Below, in pieces: positions 54,181 to 63,457 of a stretch of DNA of 64,000 nucleotides (within the stretch, counting starts at the first letter, position 1; every line of letters begins with the position of its first letter). A model generated the notes under the pieces. It was not told the origin of the DNA. It saw only the letters and a list, made by a program, of their open reading frames with translations, and searched no databases. This DNA comes from Candidatus Eremiobacterota bacterium. Lineage in GTDB: Bacteria > Vulcanimicrobiota > Vulcanimicrobiia > Vulcanimicrobiales > Vulcanimicrobiaceae. A program made the position numbers and the translations under genes. The stretch is taken from contig JAFAYE010000001.1 in assembly GCA_019240525.1 (NCBI GenBank), positions 283,300 through 347,299 on the forward strand, in the 5' to 3' direction.

Positions 54181-54205
54181 AGTTCGAGTCTCCTTGCCTC
54201 CACCA
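54181..54205 (+). other. attR core: direct repeat of the tRNA-Ala 3' end
   Basis: Perfect 25-base copy of 42179-42203 in the same orientation, with no tRNA sequence upstream of it. It marks the island's right end, 37 bases before the kelch gene stop. Confidence 0.85.
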
Positions 54206-54242
54206 AAGAACATCGCTGCGCAAGAGAACGCGTGTAATGCGA

Positions 54243-57200
54243 TTACCTGACGATCACTTCGAGCACTTCGTCGCACTCGTCCTCGGCCATCACCGTCACG
54301 ACTAGACGCTCCTCCTTTGCCCGTCGCACTCGATCTTCGACGCGATGTTCCTTGCTACGCAAGTGATGCATGCGACCGTAAAAATCTTCAAGAACGAAGC
54401 CGGCAAAGTCGCCGAAGTGATCGTAAACGATCGCATCGACCTTGCCGGTGATGGCGTATCGATCCGCTTCGTCGCGATCGCCGTCCTCGCTGCCATGGTG
54501 GCCACCGTGACCGCCGTGATCACCGTGACCGCCGTGACCGCCGTGACCGCCATGACCGCCATGACCGCCATGACCGCCATGACCACCGTGACCGCCGTGA
54601 TAGGGATGCCACCAGACCCCGGTCGGCGAGGGATAGATCTTCTGCGGGTCGCCGCCCATCTCGGTCACCCGGCCTCGAAGCTGTTCGAGGTAGCGCTGAA
54701 AGACCGGCCACCACCGGCTCTTCTTTGGAATCGAGGCGCCGATCCACATCATGATGGAGAGGCGCTCCTCTTCACGCGGCAAGAGAGCTTTTTTGGTAGA
54801 GACCGGGACGGTGATGTTGAACTGCCCCATCACCCGGCGCCACGGATGGAAGCTTCTTGCGGCAGCATCGCCGACGTCGGGGGCATCGATTTCCCCGCTG
54901 ACGCCCTTCGTTTGAAGGCCGGCGCTCGTGACCTGACGGACCGTAACCTCGAACTTCTGACCGTCTTTGATCCCAGGTGGCAGCTCGACTGAGAGCAGGC
55001 CGGCGTAGTTGATCGCGGAGCCTTGCGGAATTGGCACATACCCCACCGTGCCAACGGGCATTTGGATCGTGTGCGCGTCGGCCGCGGTCAGACGATGCGT
55101 AAGGTAAAGGCGATTGGCCCAGGCGATGATTTCCGCCGATGAAACGGCCGGAAGATAGATCGACGCCCTACTGCCCGCCGGCAGCTTGCCCCAATGGATT
55201 ACCAACTCATCTGGTTTGCCGTCGGGCAACAGTACCTGCGGCGAGGGCTTGATTTCGAATGTCTGCGGAGCGACTCGAGAGCGCGAATGCCCCGGGTTCG
55301 GCACATTGACGAAGGCGAGGTTACGCTGCGCCAGTTTGTTCGACGACGACGGATCGCTGCCAATGTCCGGCGGGTCGGGGATATAGGAAATCTCGGCTAT
55401 CAAGCATTGATGATCGCTACGCGCGAAGGATTGAATTGGAATCAGCGGACCGTCATTCGTGAAAGGTCCCGCGGCATCGCCTTGCACGAACGCCGGGAAG
55501 ACGTTCGAATTCGGTTGGTTGATATCGAGCCAGCAACCGAAGAACGTATGGACCTCTGCGCCAAGCAGATCCGGCGCAATCGACGGCTGAACGTTCGGCG
55601 TATCGGTCTGGTCGGCCATTGTCTTCGACCCGCCGACTGCGATCCGCGGACTGGCAAAGAACGGAACGGTTACGATCTCGTCGTTCTGCACGCCCAAGAC
55701 CGGAATGCGATTCGCGCCCTTGGTGCGCGACGCGTAGGTCGTCGTCGGATCGTAGATCGCATTGGTCTGCTGCGCGGCATACATTCGGAAGAAAACCCGC
55801 ACGTCAATGGCCGCGGCCGTGTCTTGGGTGCGTACGCGGGCAAGTGCGAAATTGTAAACTGGATTCGAGCCGTCAGAGGGCGCGAGGTTGAGCGCCGCGG
55901 CGTCCTCATTCTCAGCGATGGCCTCGAAGAGTCCGTCCGCTACAGCGCGATCGCTGTTGAGATTGTTAATGACCTTGGTGATGTAGGCAGTGGCATCGGC
56001 GACCACGTCGCCGGTGTTTCCTGGGGCCACTCCGAATCGATGCTCACCCGCCTCGATCTGGAAGACTCGCAAATCGGTACTCAGATACCAGGACTGTTGC
56101 ACGGTCGGATCCGTCGAAGCGGTATCGTTGTGAAGCAGAAACGGATTCGGGGTTTGGATCAGCTTGATGCGCGCAATCGCGGTCAGCGGGTTGCCCGTGG
56201 GCGGGTGGAAGGTCGCCGAAATGGTGATGTAGGCGGTTCCTTGGCCCGGCGGAAAGAGGGTCGGGTCTTGGAATATGCTGTCGTCGGTGAACGAGACTTG
56301 GAACGGGAAGAGGACCTGCTGCGGACCCGTATAGGTGATGTCTTCCGGTTCGGCGGCGCCGTTGTACGAGTACGTGATCCGTGAATCCGGGGAATGAACC
56401 GTCGGCTGATTGCCGGGGTCGAGCAGACTGGCCGCGTCCGTGATGCCTAAATCGGAGAGCTTGTAGCCCTCAATAATTACGAACAGCGCGGCCTGATAGA
56501 CGGCGGGCGCGCCGGCGAGATTGATCTGCGCGGCGATCTGGCCTCCGCCAAACTCCGGCTCCTGCAACAAAATGTTGATGTCTTGCGTACCGATCTCGAC
56601 CGTAATCGAAGCAGACGGGATGCCGTTTGCAATCGCTACCAGGTTGTAGGCGCCCTGAGGTATCGTCCGCGGAATCGTGACGCTGGCAGTTACCGGCCCC
56701 GGCACGGCAACGCCACGCGATGAGAAGTCTTGGGTCTTTAAATAGTAGACCGCGCCGGATGTCGTGTCCGTGATCTGCACGATCGGATAGTTGGTCGGCA
56801 TTTGGGCGTCGTCGCCATAGCTGTTCGCCTGCGACAGGCCATTGAGATTGGTACCGGCGAGCAGATAGCTGTGCCCGATAATGAGCGTCTCCGGAAAAGT
56901 GGTGATCACCGGCTGCCAGGCCGCCTCGTAGCTTCCTTCCGACGATGGCGTCGTGTAGATGTAGACTTGCGACTGCTGCGTGCTGAGTAGAATTTGACCG
57001 GTAGGCAACAACAAAAACCGCGACGTCCAAGTATCCTGGCTAGTCGCGGTGCTGGGCGGCTGGTCGGCGAGTTCGACGATGGTTCCCGCAACGGGATCGT
57101 ACTCGCAGACTTTCAGATTCTTTGAGAAAAAGTCGCGGCTGGTAATATTGCCCGCGCTGTCCTTCTTGACCAGAAGATATTCCGTTCCCGCCGTCGCCAG

Positions 57201-58220
57201 CATCCGGCCATTGGTCTGCAAGACGGCCGGCGCGTCGCTGAGGGTCAGCAATCCGTTTGGCGAGAGTACGATGCCGCCGTTACTGGGATCGCCCGGATCA
57301 GCCGGAAAGCTGGGTCCCTGCGTCCAGCTGTCGGTGCTTACGTCGTAGATTGCCGTTAGGCCCGTCGCGCCGAAGGTGATCGCCTTGCCGTCGTTCTGCA
57401 GTAGAGCGGGGCCGTTCTCAAACACACTTACCGGCGTCGGCGGCGTGGTGGTGTTATCATTCTGCGTCGTGATCGGCAGGGTGACGGGCAGAGCGCCGGT
57501 GGTCACCCAGATATCCTGCGCGGGAATGTAACGTTCCGCGCTCGTCGGCGATTGAGCGTTGCCGATGTTGACGTTCACCGTCAGCACGCTGCCGTCGGCG
57601 AGAAGCACCCAGCTTTCTTCATCGCAGGAGCCTTGTTTGGTATTGGGCTGCGTGCCGAAGGCAGTCCCGGCGACGGCCCAGCTGCTGCTCGCCGGCGACC
57701 AAACTGCGGTCTGGCTACTACCGGTGGCGCCCCCGAACAGGATACGGCCGTCGAATAACACCATCGACGCTGCGTCGCCATCGACGAAATTGACTGAAGC
57801 CGGCTTGTCCAACGCCGTCAGTTGAGACCACGTGTTGCTCTCGGGGTCATACACCTCGCCGAGCGGCGTATCGCCTCCGGCGGTCGAGTATTCCCCGCCA
57901 ATGGCATAGACGCGGCCATCCTGCAGCACGCCCGACGAGAAGAACTGACGCGTGTTCGTCATGTCCGACTCGGAGCTCGAACCGTCCGGAAACGTCCAAC
58001 TTCCGCCGACATAACCATTCTTCGGATCGGGTGTGAACCTCAACCACTCCGCGCCATTGGCGTTGTGGATCAGGACCGTGCCGTCCGTCAGCAAGAGCAT
58101 TGTATCGGCGCTGAAGCCGCCCGACGTCACATTGGGCGGTAGTGGGATCGCCTGCCAATTAGACACGTCTACTCCTCCCGTCGCCGAAGCCGCTTCAATT
58201 CGGAAAGTTGATGTGAACAA
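54243..58220 (-). CDS. Giant kelch (galactose-oxidase-like) protein with HGG metal-binding-like repeat
   Basis: 1325 residues. Residues 1-450 are kelch/galactose-oxidase repeats (MLLLTDGTVLIHNANG, VLQDGRVYAIGGEYSTAGG, MVLFDGRILFGGATG). The DUF1929-like C-terminal cap follows (IIGHSYLLAGTNLNGLSQAN, QGAYNLVAIANGIPS). A long region without clear domains (500-1180) includes TFFGCWLDINQP and Ala-rich stretches. Then come HGG x8, HGD, HGG x2 and HHG, a Gly/His tract of 11 units near residue 1220, and a C-terminal MAEDECDEVLEVIVR domain. No signal peptide. A radical-copper oxidase role is not supported because the active-site cysteine-tyrosine pair cannot be confirmed. Outside the island. Confidence 0.82.
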   Translation of the reverse strand: MFTSTFRIEAASATGGVDVSNWQAIPLPPNVTSGGFSADTMLLLTDGTVLIHNANGAEWLRFTPDPKNGYVGGSWTFPDGSSSESDMTNTRQFFSSGVLQDGRVYAIGGEYSTAGGDTPLGEVYDPESNTWSQLTALDKPASVNFVDGDAASMVLFDGRILFGGATGSSQTAVWSPASSSWAVAGTAFGTQPNTKQGSCDEESWVLLADGSVLTVNVNIGNAQSPTSAERYIPAQDIWVTTGALPVTLPITTQNDNTTTPPTPVSVFENGPALLQNDGKAITFGATGLTAIYDVSTDSWTQGPSFPADPGDPSNGGIVLSPNGLLTLSDAPAVLQTNGRMLATAGTEYLLVKKDSAGNITSRDFFSKNLKVCEYDPVAGTIVELADQPPSTATSQDTWTSRFLLLPTGQILLSTQQSQVYIYTTPSSEGSYEAAWQPVITTFPETLIIGHSYLLAGTNLNGLSQANSYGDDAQMPTNYPIVQITDTTSGAVYYLKTQDFSSRGVAVPGPVTASVTIPRTIPQGAYNLVAIANGIPSASITVEIGTQDINILLQEPEFGGGQIAAQINLAGAPAVYQAALFVIIEGYKLSDLGITDAASLLDPGNQPTVHSPDSRITYSYNGAAEPEDITYTGPQQVLFPFQVSFTDDSIFQDPTLFPPGQGTAYITISATFHPPTGNPLTAIARIKLIQTPNPFLLHNDTASTDPTVQQSWYLSTDLRVFQIEAGEHRFGVAPGNTGDVVADATAYITKVINNLNSDRAVADGLFEAIAENEDAAALNLAPSDGSNPVYNFALARVRTQDTAAAIDVRVFFRMYAAQQTNAIYDPTTTYASRTKGANRIPVLGVQNDEIVTVPFFASPRIAVGGSKTMADQTDTPNVQPSIAPDLLGAEVHTFFGCWLDINQPNSNVFPAFVQGDAAGPFTNDGPLIPIQSFARSDHQCLIAEISYIPDPPDIGSDPSSSNKLAQRNLAFVNVPNPGHSRSRVAPQTFEIKPSPQVLLPDGKPDELVIHWGKLPAGSRASIYLPAVSSAEIIAWANRLYLTHRLTAADAHTIQMPVGTVGYVPIPQGSAINYAGLLSVELPPGIKDGQKFEVTVRQVTSAGLQTKGVSGEIDAPDVGDAAARSFHPWRRVMGQFNITVPVSTKKALLPREEERLSIMMWIGASIPKKSRWWPVFQRYLEQLRGRVTEMGGDPQKIYPSPTGVWWHPYHGGHGGHGGHGGHGGHGGHGGHGGHGDHGGHGGHHGSEDGDRDEADRYAITGKVDAIVYDHFGDFAGFVLEDFYGRMHHLRSKEHRVEDRVRRAKEERLVVTVMAEDECDEVLEVIVR
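54500..54600 (-). repeat. Tandem 9-bp repeat encoding (HGG)n
   Basis: Eleven 9-base units of the type CAYGGYGGT inside the kelch gene. The variation in third bases is limited, which suggests recent or ongoing expansion by slippage. Confidence 0.9.
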
Positions 58221-58372
58221 CTTCTCATCGAAACGCGGCGAATTACGATACTACCCTATCCGCATTGATGATGCCAGAGCTTGCGCCGAAGATCCCAGGT
58301 TAAGCCACTTTAAAAAACCATACGCATCAAGCTCCGTTTGAGTAGCGACATGAACGCGCCGCTAACGATCGC

Positions 58373-59479
58373 TCATCGTTCGAAGAGCCATCGCGTCATG
58401 CCCGCGCGCACGACCCCGCGTTCGATTTCGTGGACGCGGTCCAGCAGGTGGTCTTCCGCTTCCTCAGGCTCGATGCGAAGCGGTTTGCGAGCCATGACCG
58501 GACCACGGTCGGTATCACTAGTGACGCAATGGAGCGTGGCGCCGACCCACTCGCTCGATGCCGCCAGCGCATCGCCGATGGCGCGAGGGCCGCGAAAAGC
58601 GGGGATCCGCAAGCCGTCGGGCGTCACGACGTCGTCGCGCGCCGGATCGAGCGGCAAAAAGGCCGGGTGCAGATTGAGCATGCTGGCAAAAGCACTCAGG
58701 AAAGCATCGGGCAAGAGATGCATCCATCCTAACATTACGACGACGTCCGGCCGTCGGGAGCGGACCACGTCGAGCAGACGCGCATCGTACGCCGCACGCG
58801 TTTCCTCTTGCCGGTTCCAAATGACGCTTTCAATCGAGTCGAGACCGGCGTTGCGCGCGCGCTCAATTGCATACGCGCGCGGGTTGTTACTCACCAGACC
58901 GACGATGTCGATTGCGAGATATCCCGCGGCGCTCGCATCGAGCACCGCCTGAAAGTTAGTGCCGTTTCCCGAGGCCATAATCACCGCGCGCCGCCCGGGC
59001 CGATAGAGGAGGTCGCGTTCGAACTCCTCGCCAATTCGTGCTCCGACGGCATCACTGTAGTAGCGCAACAAACGATCTTCGTTGACGGCAGGGATCAGTG
59101 CGCGCGAATAGCCTCGCCGGCGCAACTCGTTGAGCCCCAAACGTAACAACAACACGCCCAGCCCCGCTTTGCGTCGCTCGGGCGCGACACCGAATGGACC
59201 GAAAATCCCGACGCCGGGCTCGCGTCCGAGCCCGTTTAGCCATGCGAACCTCAAACCTTGCGGCTCGATCGTCGCGAAGCCCACCGGCAACTCGCCGGCA
59301 CGCGCGATAACGTTCGACCCCGCGTTGGCTTCGGAACTCCAGCTTCCCCCGAAGGTTTCGTCGATCCACGCCAGCGTTCGTTCGTCGGCGCAGGCGAATG
59401 ATTGAACGTCGATACCGCGGGCGGGCGGGGTTGGAAAAGGGTGATTGAGATCGACGACCAGATTGTAGAGTTTGCTCAC
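58373..59479 (-). CDS. purN: GNAT acetyltransferase fused to phosphoribosylglycinamide formyltransferase
   Basis: About 368 residues from GTG 59479. An N-terminal GNAT domain (25-158) has the acetyl-CoA loop GPFGVAPERRKAGLGVLLL (94-112). A C-terminal PurN domain starts near 163: AVIMASGNGTNFQAVL, SNNPRAYA, NLHPAFLP (catalytic Asn and His) and TSDTDRGPVM (catalytic Asp). The PurN catalytic triad is complete, so the glycinamide ribonucleotide formylation step of purine synthesis should work; the GNAT substrate is unknown. The start is uncertain, as no good ribosome-binding site is seen. Follows the GAF gene and purM. Confidence 0.83.
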   Translation of the reverse strand: MSKLYNLVVDLNHPFPTPPARGIDVQSFACADERTLAWIDETFGGSWSSEANAGSNVIARAGELPVGFATIEPQGLRFAWLNGLGREPGVGIFGPFGVAPERRKAGLGVLLLRLGLNELRRRGYSRALIPAVNEDRLLRYYSDAVGARIGEEFERDLLYRPGRRAVIMASGNGTNFQAVLDASAAGYLAIDIVGLVSNNPRAYAIERARNAGLDSIESVIWNRQEETRAAYDARLLDVVRSRRPDVVVMLGWMHLLPDAFLSAFASMLNLHPAFLPLDPARDDVVTPDGLRIPAFRGPRAIGDALAASSEWVGATLHCVTSDTDRGPVMARKPLRIEPEEAEDHLLDRVHEIERGVVRAGMTRWLFER

Positions 59480-59480
59480 C

Positions 59481-59882
59481 CTAGTCGAAGAGCGGCCGTA
59501 ACACCGACGCGCATTCTTCCAAGAACGCGACGTTCTCGTCACTCGACGCATCGCCTCGATCGCTCTGCGCGTCCAGGGTTCCGATCACGATCCCGCTTTC
59601 GGCACCGAGGATCGGCACGATTACTTCCGATTCGCCGACGACGCTCTCCCGCGCGCGCACCGCTTTGCCGCTTAGACCTTCGTCAAGATCAAAGCGCAGC
59701 CGTGCGGGCAGAACCGGCTGCGTGGCTCCGATCAAGGTAATCTCCTCGTCACCGACGTCGTAGATGCCGACCCAACGATAACCACGTGCCTCGCTGACGA
59801 TTTCGGATGCTTTTTGGGCGCGCGTTTCCCGCGACTCGTCGGTATCAACAGTTCGAGCCAGCAGACGCAGCAGGTCACTCAT
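59481..59882 (-). CDS. GAF domain protein, purine operon
   Basis: 133 residues, in an ATGA overlap with the purM stop. The sequence is a single GAF domain: GYRWVGIYDVGDEEITLIG, FDLDEGLSGKAVRARESVVG, VPILGAESGIVIGTLDAQSD and ENVAFLEECASVLRPL. In this form (a free GAF with G-x-Y-x-x-x-D) the family includes ligand-binding or Met-R-sulfoxide reductase (MsrC) proteins, but fRMsr cysteines are not present. Its place between purM and purN suggests a sensor of purine or formyl metabolites, or a stray passenger. Confidence 0.72.
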   Translation of the reverse strand: MSDLLRLLARTVDTDESRETRAQKASEIVSEARGYRWVGIYDVGDEEITLIGATQPVLPARLRFDLDEGLSGKAVRARESVVGESEVIVPILGAESGIVIGTLDAQSDRGDASSDENVAFLEECASVLRPLFD

Positions 59883-60946
59883 GCATGGTCTCGCGCCGGA
59901 TGGATCACGACCGGCAATTCGTCGCCCGTTCGCGCTTCGATCCATCCAACGATCTTCGCCTCGGAGACTGCGCTCAGTGCCGCCGACGCATCGGCCAACG
60001 GGACGATCAAGGTGTAGCCGATGCCCATGTTCAGAACGCGATAACGCTCCGCGAACGCGAGACCGCCGCGGCGCACGAGTTCGTGCATGAGCGGCGGAAC
60101 GCTCCAGCGCTGTTGCTCGAAGACGGCTTTGACTCCAGCCGGTAGCGTTCGTGCAACGTTCTCCAACAAACCGCCGCCGGTAATATGCGCCATCGCTTTG
60201 ACCGCAGCGACCGCTTCGATGGCTCGCACTGCGCGGTAGTACGACGGGTGCTCGGCAAGCAAGGCGTCGGCGTACGTACCGTCGTGAAAGCGCACGCCCC
60301 ATTCCGCCTGCCCGATCAAGGCGCGAGCCAGCGAGTAGCCGTTCGTGTGCAAGCCGACGGCGGGCAAGCCCACGATTGCATCGCCGGGCACGACGTTCGC
60401 GATGTCTGGAATTTCATTCTTCGGCACGATCCCGACGATCGTGCCGGCAAGATCGAAGTGACCCGCAGAGTAGAGTCCGGGCATCTCCGCAGTCTCGCCG
60501 CCGAGAAGCGCGCAGTTATGCGCGCGGCAGGCCTCGGCGCAGCCGCGCACGATTTCGGCGGCGATCGCCGGATCGAGCTTGCCGACCGCAAGATAATCTA
60601 AAAAGAAGAGCGGCGTCGCGTTGCAGACGAGAATGTCGTTGATGCAATGATTGACCAGGTCGCGGCCCACGCCACCGTAACGCTCGAGTTCAGCAGCGAT
60701 GAGGAGTTTCGTGCCGACGCCGTCGGTCGAAGCCACGAGCGCGCGGTCGTCGTCACCCGGAAGGCTGAAAAGGCCGGCAAAACCGCCGATGGCATCGAGT
60801 TGCGCGGGATGGCGCCACTCTGAAAGCACGGCGCGATAGCGCGCGACGGCTTCGTTGCCCGCAGCCACATTCACGCCGGCCTCGGCGTAGCGGTCGGGAG
60901 CGCCCGCTTTTTGCACCGGACGAGGATTCTCCCAGCTTTTCGCCAT
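59879..60946 (-). CDS. purM: Phosphoribosylformylglycinamidine cyclo-ligase
   Basis: AIR synthetase, the fifth step of purine synthesis. 355 residues. ATP and substrate loops STDGVGTKLLIAAEL, VNHCINDILV, PLFFLDYLAVGKLD, GGETAEMPG and HITGGGLLENVART. The family is homodimeric, with the dimer strand near the N-terminus. ATG 60946 is preferred; an in-frame GTG at 60964 would add MNYCQP. No clear ribosome-binding site distinguishes them. Divergent from pepA, with only about 17-35 bases between starts. Confidence 0.95.
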   Translation of the reverse strand: MAKSWENPRPVQKAGAPDRYAEAGVNVAAGNEAVARYRAVLSEWRHPAQLDAIGGFAGLFSLPGDDDRALVASTDGVGTKLLIAAELERYGGVGRDLVNHCINDILVCNATPLFFLDYLAVGKLDPAIAAEIVRGCAEACRAHNCALLGGETAEMPGLYSAGHFDLAGTIVGIVPKNEIPDIANVVPGDAIVGLPAVGLHTNGYSLARALIGQAEWGVRFHDGTYADALLAEHPSYYRAVRAIEAVAAVKAMAHITGGGLLENVARTLPAGVKAVFEQQRWSVPPLMHELVRRGGLAFAERYRVLNMGIGYTLIVPLADASAALSAVSEAKIVGWIEARTGDELPVVIHPARDHA

Positions 60947-60981
60947 AGGCTGGCAGTAGTTCACCGTCCGAAAGGTCCACC

Positions 60982-62553
60982 ATGCAAGTTCATGTCACGG
61001 CTGACGAGCCACTGAGCGTCAGCGCCGGAACGCTTGTCGTCCCCTTCTTCTCCGGCACCCCGCTCGAAGGCTCCGCGAAAGCCGTCGACGAGCGCCTCGG
61101 CGGCGTTATCGCCGATGCGCTAGCGTCGGGCGACGTGCGCGGAAAACTCGGCGATCGCGTTCTGGTCTATGCAAAAGATCAGCCGTATCGGCGCGTGCTC
61201 GCCATTTCACTCGGCGATCGCGCGACCTTTGAACCGTATCTCCTTGCGCGATACGCCGGAAGCGCGGTTCGATATCTCGGGCGACGCAACGTCGAGAAAA
61301 TTGCGATTGTGCTTCCCCCCCAAGCGCACGAACGTCCCGCCGAGTCGGCCTCGTTCGTCGCCGAAGGCGCCATCGCGGGAAGCTTCGACACAACCCTCTA
61401 TCAAGGTCATCCCGAGCGAAAGCTGGCGACGAGCGACGTTGTGATCTCCACGCACGACTTCGACGCGGCCGCTATCGAACGTGGCATCGCGCACGGCACC
61501 GCCCTCGGCGAAGCGATTAATTTGGCACGACGGCTCGCGGTGACGCCCGCCAACGATATGACTCCAACGCGTATGGCCGAGGAAGCGACGAAGGTCGCGC
61601 AGGCGATTGGGCTCGAGGTCGACGTACTCGACGAAGAACGCGCGCGCAGCGAGGGCATGGGATCCTTTCTCTCGGTCGCGCAAGGCAGCAGTCAGCCGCC
61701 GAAGTTCATCGTTATGCGTTACAACGGCGATCCTTCCAGCAAAGAACTGCTCGCGCTCGTCGGCAAGGGCATCACCTTCGACACGGGCGGCATCTCCATC
61801 AAGCCGGCCGAGAAGATGGAAGATATGAAATACGACATGTCGGGCGGAGCGGGCGTCATCGCTGCATTGAGCGCACTGGGTACGCTCAAGCCCAAGCTCA
61901 ATGTCGTCGGCATCGTTCCAGCCACCGAAAACATGCCCGGCGGCAAGGCCACCAAGCCCGGCGACATCGTTACGGCGATGAACGGCAAGACGATCGAGGT
62001 GATCAACACCGACGCGGAAGGCCGCCTCATTCTTGCCGATGCGCTCTGTTACGCAAATAAGCTCGGCGCGACGAGAATCGTCGACGCAGCGACGCTTACC
62101 GGCGCTTGCGTGATCGCGCTCGGACACGCTGCATCCGCGGCGATAACCAATAACGATGCTTTCGGCGCAGAGTTCCTCGCCGCCGCAAAAGCGACCGGCG
62201 AGCGCTATTGGAATATGCCGTACTTCGAAGAGTATAGCAATGCGATGAAGAGCGACATTGCCGATTTGAAGAACACCGGCGGTCGCCCCGCGGGCACGCT
62301 CACGGCCGCGGCGTTCTTGCGCGAGTTCGTCGGCGAAACACCCTGGATTCACCTCGACATCGCCGGCACCGCCTATCTCGACACCGAGTTTCCCTGGCAA
62401 GCGAAAGGGCCGACCGGTACACCGGTACGCGCATTCGTGGCCCTCGCCGAGGCCCTCGCCGGCTCATCCGTGGCGAACGGAGAGAGTCGCGATGAAAAGA
62501 GCGGCAGCGATGGAGGATCTGCGAACGGGCGAGGGGCTGAGTTGACGGTGTGA
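60982..62553 (+). CDS. pepA: Leucyl aminopeptidase, M17 family
   Basis: 523-residue cytosolic metallopeptidase. N-terminal non-catalytic domain, then the di-zinc catalytic domain: GKGITFDTGGISIKPAEKM with the metal and catalytic lysine/asp, MSGGAGVIAAL, and the family signature NTDAEGRLILADALCYA. A disordered Ser/Gly-rich C-terminal tail (residues 490-523) is not typical. It converts peptides to amino acids, or acts as a DNA-binding/Xer cofactor as in E. coli. Its stop overlaps the panB GTG. Confidence 0.95.
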   Translation: MQVHVTADEPLSVSAGTLVVPFFSGTPLEGSAKAVDERLGGVIADALASGDVRGKLGDRVLVYAKDQPYRRVLAISLGDRATFEPYLLARYAGSAVRYLGRRNVEKIAIVLPPQAHERPAESASFVAEGAIAGSFDTTLYQGHPERKLATSDVVISTHDFDAAAIERGIAHGTALGEAINLARRLAVTPANDMTPTRMAEEATKVAQAIGLEVDVLDEERARSEGMGSFLSVAQGSSQPPKFIVMRYNGDPSSKELLALVGKGITFDTGGISIKPAEKMEDMKYDMSGGAGVIAALSALGTLKPKLNVVGIVPATENMPGGKATKPGDIVTAMNGKTIEVINTDAEGRLILADALCYANKLGATRIVDAATLTGACVIALGHAASAAITNNDAFGAEFLAAAKATGERYWNMPYFEEYSNAMKSDIADLKNTGGRPAGTLTAAAFLREFVGETPWIHLDIAGTAYLDTEFPWQAKGPTGTPVRAFVALAEALAGSSVANGESRDEKSGSDGGSANGRGAELTV

Positions 62554-63374
62554 AGTCACGCAACGGCAGCGAGAGCGCTCGGCCGTACGAACCCGAAAAA
62601 AACCCGGCCATTCGCCGCCTGACGGCGGGTGCGATCAAACGGCGAAAGGGAAAGAGCCTCTTTCCGATTGCCACGGCGTACGACGCGCCCTTTGCGCAGT
62701 TCGTCGAAGCCGCGGGGATCGACGTCATTCTCGTCGGCGATAGCGTCGGCAACGTCGTGCTTGGATTCGACGAAACGACCCCGGTGACGGTGGAGAGCAT
62801 CATCTATCACACGCAAGCCGTCGTGCGAGGCAGCGAACGCGCGCACGTAATGGCCGACATGCCGTTTGGATCGTATCAGGTCGGCAACGAGGAGGCGCTG
62901 CGCAATGCGATTCGTCTCGTCAAAGAGGGCGGCGCATGTTCGGTCAAGTTGGAGGGCGGCCGCGATCAAGCCGAGCGGATCCGCGCGATCACGGGCGCCG
63001 GGATTCCGGTTGTCGGCCACATCGGCGTTACGCCGCAAACCGCCGGGCTGGGCCCGGGCTTCAAAATGCGAACGCATCGCGATCGTTTGCTCGACGACGC
63101 CCGGTCGGTCGAAGCGGCCGGCGCCTATGCGATCGTGCTCGAGGTGGTCGACTACGAGATCTCGCGCGAAATAACGGAAATGCTGACCATACCGAGCATC
63201 GGGATCGGCTCGGGCCCGCACTGCGATGCCCAAGTTCTCGTGCTTCACGACATCTTGGGCATGTATCCACACTCGCCGAGCTTCGCGAAGCGCTACGCTG
63301 AAATCGGAAATCTCGCGACCCAAGCGCTGCAGACCTACGCGCAGGAGGTTCGCGACCGAGTCTTTCCGGGCTAG
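62550..63374 (+). CDS. panB: 3-methyl-2-oxobutanoate hydroxymethyltransferase
   Basis: Ketopantoate synthase of pantothenate/CoA synthesis, 274 residues, GTG 62550 in a GTGA overlap with pepA. Signature blocks: TAYDAPFAQFVEAAGIDVILVGDSVGNVVLG, IYHTQAVVRGSERAHVMADMPF, GACSVKLEGG, VVGHIGVTPQTAGLGPGFK, and HDILGMYPHSPSFAKRYAE. The catalytic glutamate and magnesium-binding aspartates lie in these blocks. panC or panD are not nearby. Convergent with the XRE regulator. Confidence 0.95.
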   Translation: MKSRNGSESARPYEPEKNPAIRRLTAGAIKRRKGKSLFPIATAYDAPFAQFVEAAGIDVILVGDSVGNVVLGFDETTPVTVESIIYHTQAVVRGSERAHVMADMPFGSYQVGNEEALRNAIRLVKEGGACSVKLEGGRDQAERIRAITGAGIPVVGHIGVTPQTAGLGPGFKMRTHRDRLLDDARSVEAAGAYAIVLEVVDYEISREITEMLTIPSIGIGSGPHCDAQVLVLHDILGMYPHSPSFAKRYAEIGNLATQALQTYAQEVRDRVFPG

Positions 63375-63457
63375 CCGAATTGAGTGCCTACCAGGTGGCA
63401 CTCCGCGCTTCTATGCTGGGCCAATGTTCGAGTCCGAGAACTCCTTCGATCCGCTGG

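Larger units (their letters stand above)
42179..54205. mobile_element. Genomic island integrated in tRNA-Ala(GGC)
   Basis: About 12 kb bounded by 25-bp direct repeats of the tRNA 3' end. It carries a relic integrase beside attL, a helicase/DUF2290-like gene pair, an orphan gene and type I restriction-modification genes. Codon use is visibly different (more AT-rich third positions in the 42811-46585 genes) than in the flanks. No replication, conjugation or phage structural genes are seen. Confidence 0.85.

Noticed and set aside
54484-54600. Regular short repeats resembling a CRISPR array
   Set aside because: The unit is 9 bp without spacers and is in frame as HGG codons.
55194-56384. Plus-strand 396-residue frame over the kelch gene
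   Set aside because: Antisense shadow; charged and motif-free.
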